From Bathymodiolus brooksi (lineage: Eukaryota > Mollusca > Bivalvia > Mytilida > Modiolidae), in contig OY804577.1 of NCBI GenBank assembly GCA_963680875.1, forward strand, positions 147,144,196-147,208,195: a DNA stretch of 64,000 bases, given 5' to 3'. Under the pieces are notes generated by a model, which searched no databases, was not told the DNA's origin, and saw only the letters and a list, made by a program, of their open reading frames with translations. Both the position numbers and the translations under genes were made by a program. Within the stretch, counting starts at the first letter, position 1; each line of letters starts with the position of its first letter. This document shows, one piece after another, positions 62,251 to 64,000 of the stretch.

Positions 62251-64000
62251 TAAGATGTTGTTGTGTTTGTCCCACACCAATTGCTTTATTTCACAGATTT
62301 AAGATGTTGTTGTATTTGTCCCACACCATTTGCTTTATTTCACAGGTTTAAGATGTTGTTGTGTTTTTCCCACACCAATTGCTTTATTTCACAGGTTTAA
62401 GATGTTGTTGTGTTTGTCCGACACCATTTGTTTTATTTCACAGGTTTAAGATGTTGTTGTGTTTGTCCCAAACCAATTGCTTTATTTCACAGATTTAAGA
62501 TGTTGTTGTGTTTGTCCCACACCAATTGCTTTATTTCACAGGTTTAAGATGTTGTGTTTGTGCACAATTATTGTTTGATTTCACAGGCTTAAGATGTTGT
62601 TGTGTTTGTCCCACACCAATTGCTTTATTTCACAGATTTAAGATGTTGTTGTGTTTGTCCCACACCAATTGCTTTATTTCACAGGTTTAAGATGTTGTGT
62701 TTGTACACAACTATTGTTTGATTTCACAGGCTTAAGATGTTGTTGTGTTTGTCCCACACCAATTGCTTTATTTCACAGGTTTAAGATGTTGTGTTTGTAC
62801 ACAACTATTGTTTGATTTCACAGGCTTAAGATGTTGTTGTGTTTGTCCCACACCAATTGCTTTATTTCACAGATTTAAGATGTTGTTGTGTTTGTCCCAC
62901 AACTATTGTTTGATTTCACAGGCCTAAACTGTTGTTGTGTTTGTCCCACACCATTTGCTTTATTTCACAGGTTTAAGATGTTGTGTTTGTACACAACTAT
63001 TGTTTGATTTTACAGGTTTAAGATGTTGTTGTGTTTGTCTCACACCAATTGCTTTATTTCACAGATTTAAGATGTTGTTGTGTTTGTCCCACACCAATTG
63101 CTTTATTTCACAGATTTAAGATGTTGTTGTGTTTTTCCCACTCCAATTGCTTTATTTCACAGATTTAAGATGTTGTTGTGTTTGCCCCACACCAATTGCT
63201 TTATTTCACAGGTTTAAGATGTTGTGTTTGTACACAACTATTGTTTGATTTCACAGGCTTAAGATGTTGTTGTGTTTGTCCCACACCAATTGCTTTATTT
63301 CACAGATTTAAGATGTTGTTGTGTTTGTCCCACAACTATTGTTTGATTTCACAGATTTAAGATGTTGTTGTGTTTGTCCCACACCAATTGCTTTATTTCA
63401 CAGGTTTAAGATGTTGTTGTGTTTGCACACAAGTATTGTTTGATTTCACAGGCTTAAGATGTTGTTGTGTTTGTCCCACACCAATTGCTTTATTTCACAG
63501 GTTTAAGATGTTGTTGTGTTTGTCCCACACCAATTGCTTTATTTCACAGGTTTAAGATGCTGTTGTGTTTTTCCCACACCAATTGCTTTATTTCACAGGT
63601 TTAAGATGTTGTTGTGTTTGTCCCACACCACTTGTTTTATTTCACAGGTTTAAAATGTTGTTGTGTTTGTCCCACACCAATTGCTTTATTTCACAGTTTT
63701 AAGATGTTGTGTATGTACACAACTATTGTTTGATTTCACAGGCTTAAGATGTTGTTGTGTTTGTACACAAGTATTGTTTGATTTCACAGGCTTAAGATGT
63801 TGTTGTGTTTGTCCGACACCAATTGCTTTATTTCACAGGTTTAAGATGTTGTTGTGTTTGTCCCACACCAATTGCTTTATTTCAAAGGTTTAAGATGTTG
63901 TTGTGTTTGTCCCACACCAATTGCTTTATTTCACAGGCTTAAGATGTTGTTGTGTTTGTACACAACTAATGTTTGATTTCACAGGCTTAATATGTAGTTG

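Larger units (their letters stand above)
7596..64000. repeat. 45/48/49-bp satellite array, about 1,170 monomers, continues past window end
   Basis: The 49-bp A monomer reads GTTTAAGATG, then TTGTTGTG, then TTTGTCCCACACCAATTG, then CTTTATTTCACAG. B monomers carry ACACAACTATTG and TTTGATTTCACAG and are 45 bp (one GTT lost) or 48 bp. A 48-bp form has ACACAAGTATTG. A further 48-bp form is a hybrid with CCCACAACTATTG. The plus strand is T-rich (in the A monomer T 21, A 10, G 9, C 9). The first recognisable, imperfect monomer starts near 7596 (GTACGACAACAATTG), and the array is still running at base 64000. No unrelated insertion was seen. I see no gene here: open frames of about 60-125 codons (peptides like MFVPHQLLYFTGLRCC) end at the TAA in TTTAAG and shift frame with every 49-bp unit. 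It behaves like satellite DNA with higher-order structure. Confidence 0.95.
57050..64000. repeat. higher-order duplication, offset 5821 bp, cut by window end
   Basis: About 57050-58179 recurs at 62871-64000. Rare variants match in order: TTTGTCTCACACC (57226/63047), TTTGCCCCACACC (57361/63182), TTTGTCCGACACCAATTGC (57991/63812) and ACAACTAATGTTTG with AATATGTAGTTG at the very end. The copy is still running at base 64000. Confidence 0.75.

Noticed and set aside
7596..64000. More than 150 plus-strand ORFs of 60-125 codons (MFVPHQLLYFTGLRCC and relatives)
   Set aside because: They are generated by the tandem monomer, share stops at TTTAAG, often start at TTG or GTG, overlap one another in different frames and carry no consistent domain. 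Nothing suggests selection on protein sequence.
7596..64000. CRISPR-like regular repeats
   Set aside because: Repeats are directly head to tail with no unique spacers, at far larger scale, and the locus is eukaryotic.
7596..64000. Cysteine-rich or zinc-finger protein family from RCCCVC motifs
   Set aside because: The CxC spacing comes from TGTTGTTGTGT read in one frame and is interrupted by frame shifts at each 49-bp unit.

Overview
This window is eukaryotic, repeat-dominated, non-coding DNA with no intact protein-coding gene. The dispersed repeats at its left end point to an animal, most likely a marine mollusc. They are tRNA-headed SINE-like elements whose tails carry a CAGCAATATTTCAGTTAT core and, in one case, a (GAGT)n run, plus a dead Tc1-like transposon. 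The taxon call rests on remembered resemblance to gastropod and bivalve repeats and was not tested by search.

Layout. Positions 1-7595 are a patchwork of old mobile elements. They hold a possible repeat fragment (about 305-420), a Tc1-like transposase pseudogene with a DD34E layout and at least four frameshifts (688-1684), and a 28-bp minisatellite (1961-2363). A minus-strand SINE follows (2785-3040), then a 748-bp MITE-like element flanked by ATAAT (3112-3859) and a weak tRNA-like remnant (3951-4024). A second minus-strand SINE (about 4507-7456) is interrupted by a 2.67-kb tandem array of a 41/42/46-bp unit (4709-7373).

Positions 7596-64000 are one uninterrupted satellite array of at least 56.4 kb that runs off the right edge. 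Its monomers are 49, 48 or 45 bp, roughly 1,170 copies. They fall into two linked sequence types: A, with CCCACACCAATTGC and TTTATTTCACAG; and B, with ACACAACTATTG and TTTGATTTCACAG followed by GCTTAAG. On top of the monomer period lie nested higher-order duplications at offsets of about 379, 966, 1161, 1347, 1356, 1640, 2076, 2416, 2747, 3615, 5821, 6180, 6218 and 16318/17675 bp. Several copies look almost base-identical where I compared them, which implies very recent amplification or an assembly effect.

The many short ORFs of about 60 to 125 codons in the array are by-products of the monomer length: 49 = 3 x 16 + 1, so the reading frame walks through all three frames until the in-frame TAA of TTTAAG is met. 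I regard none as a gene. The most interesting observations are the SINE whose internal segment expanded into a minisatellite, and the deeply nested higher-order structure of the 56-kb array with its hairpin-forming B monomers and splice-site-like monomer junctions.
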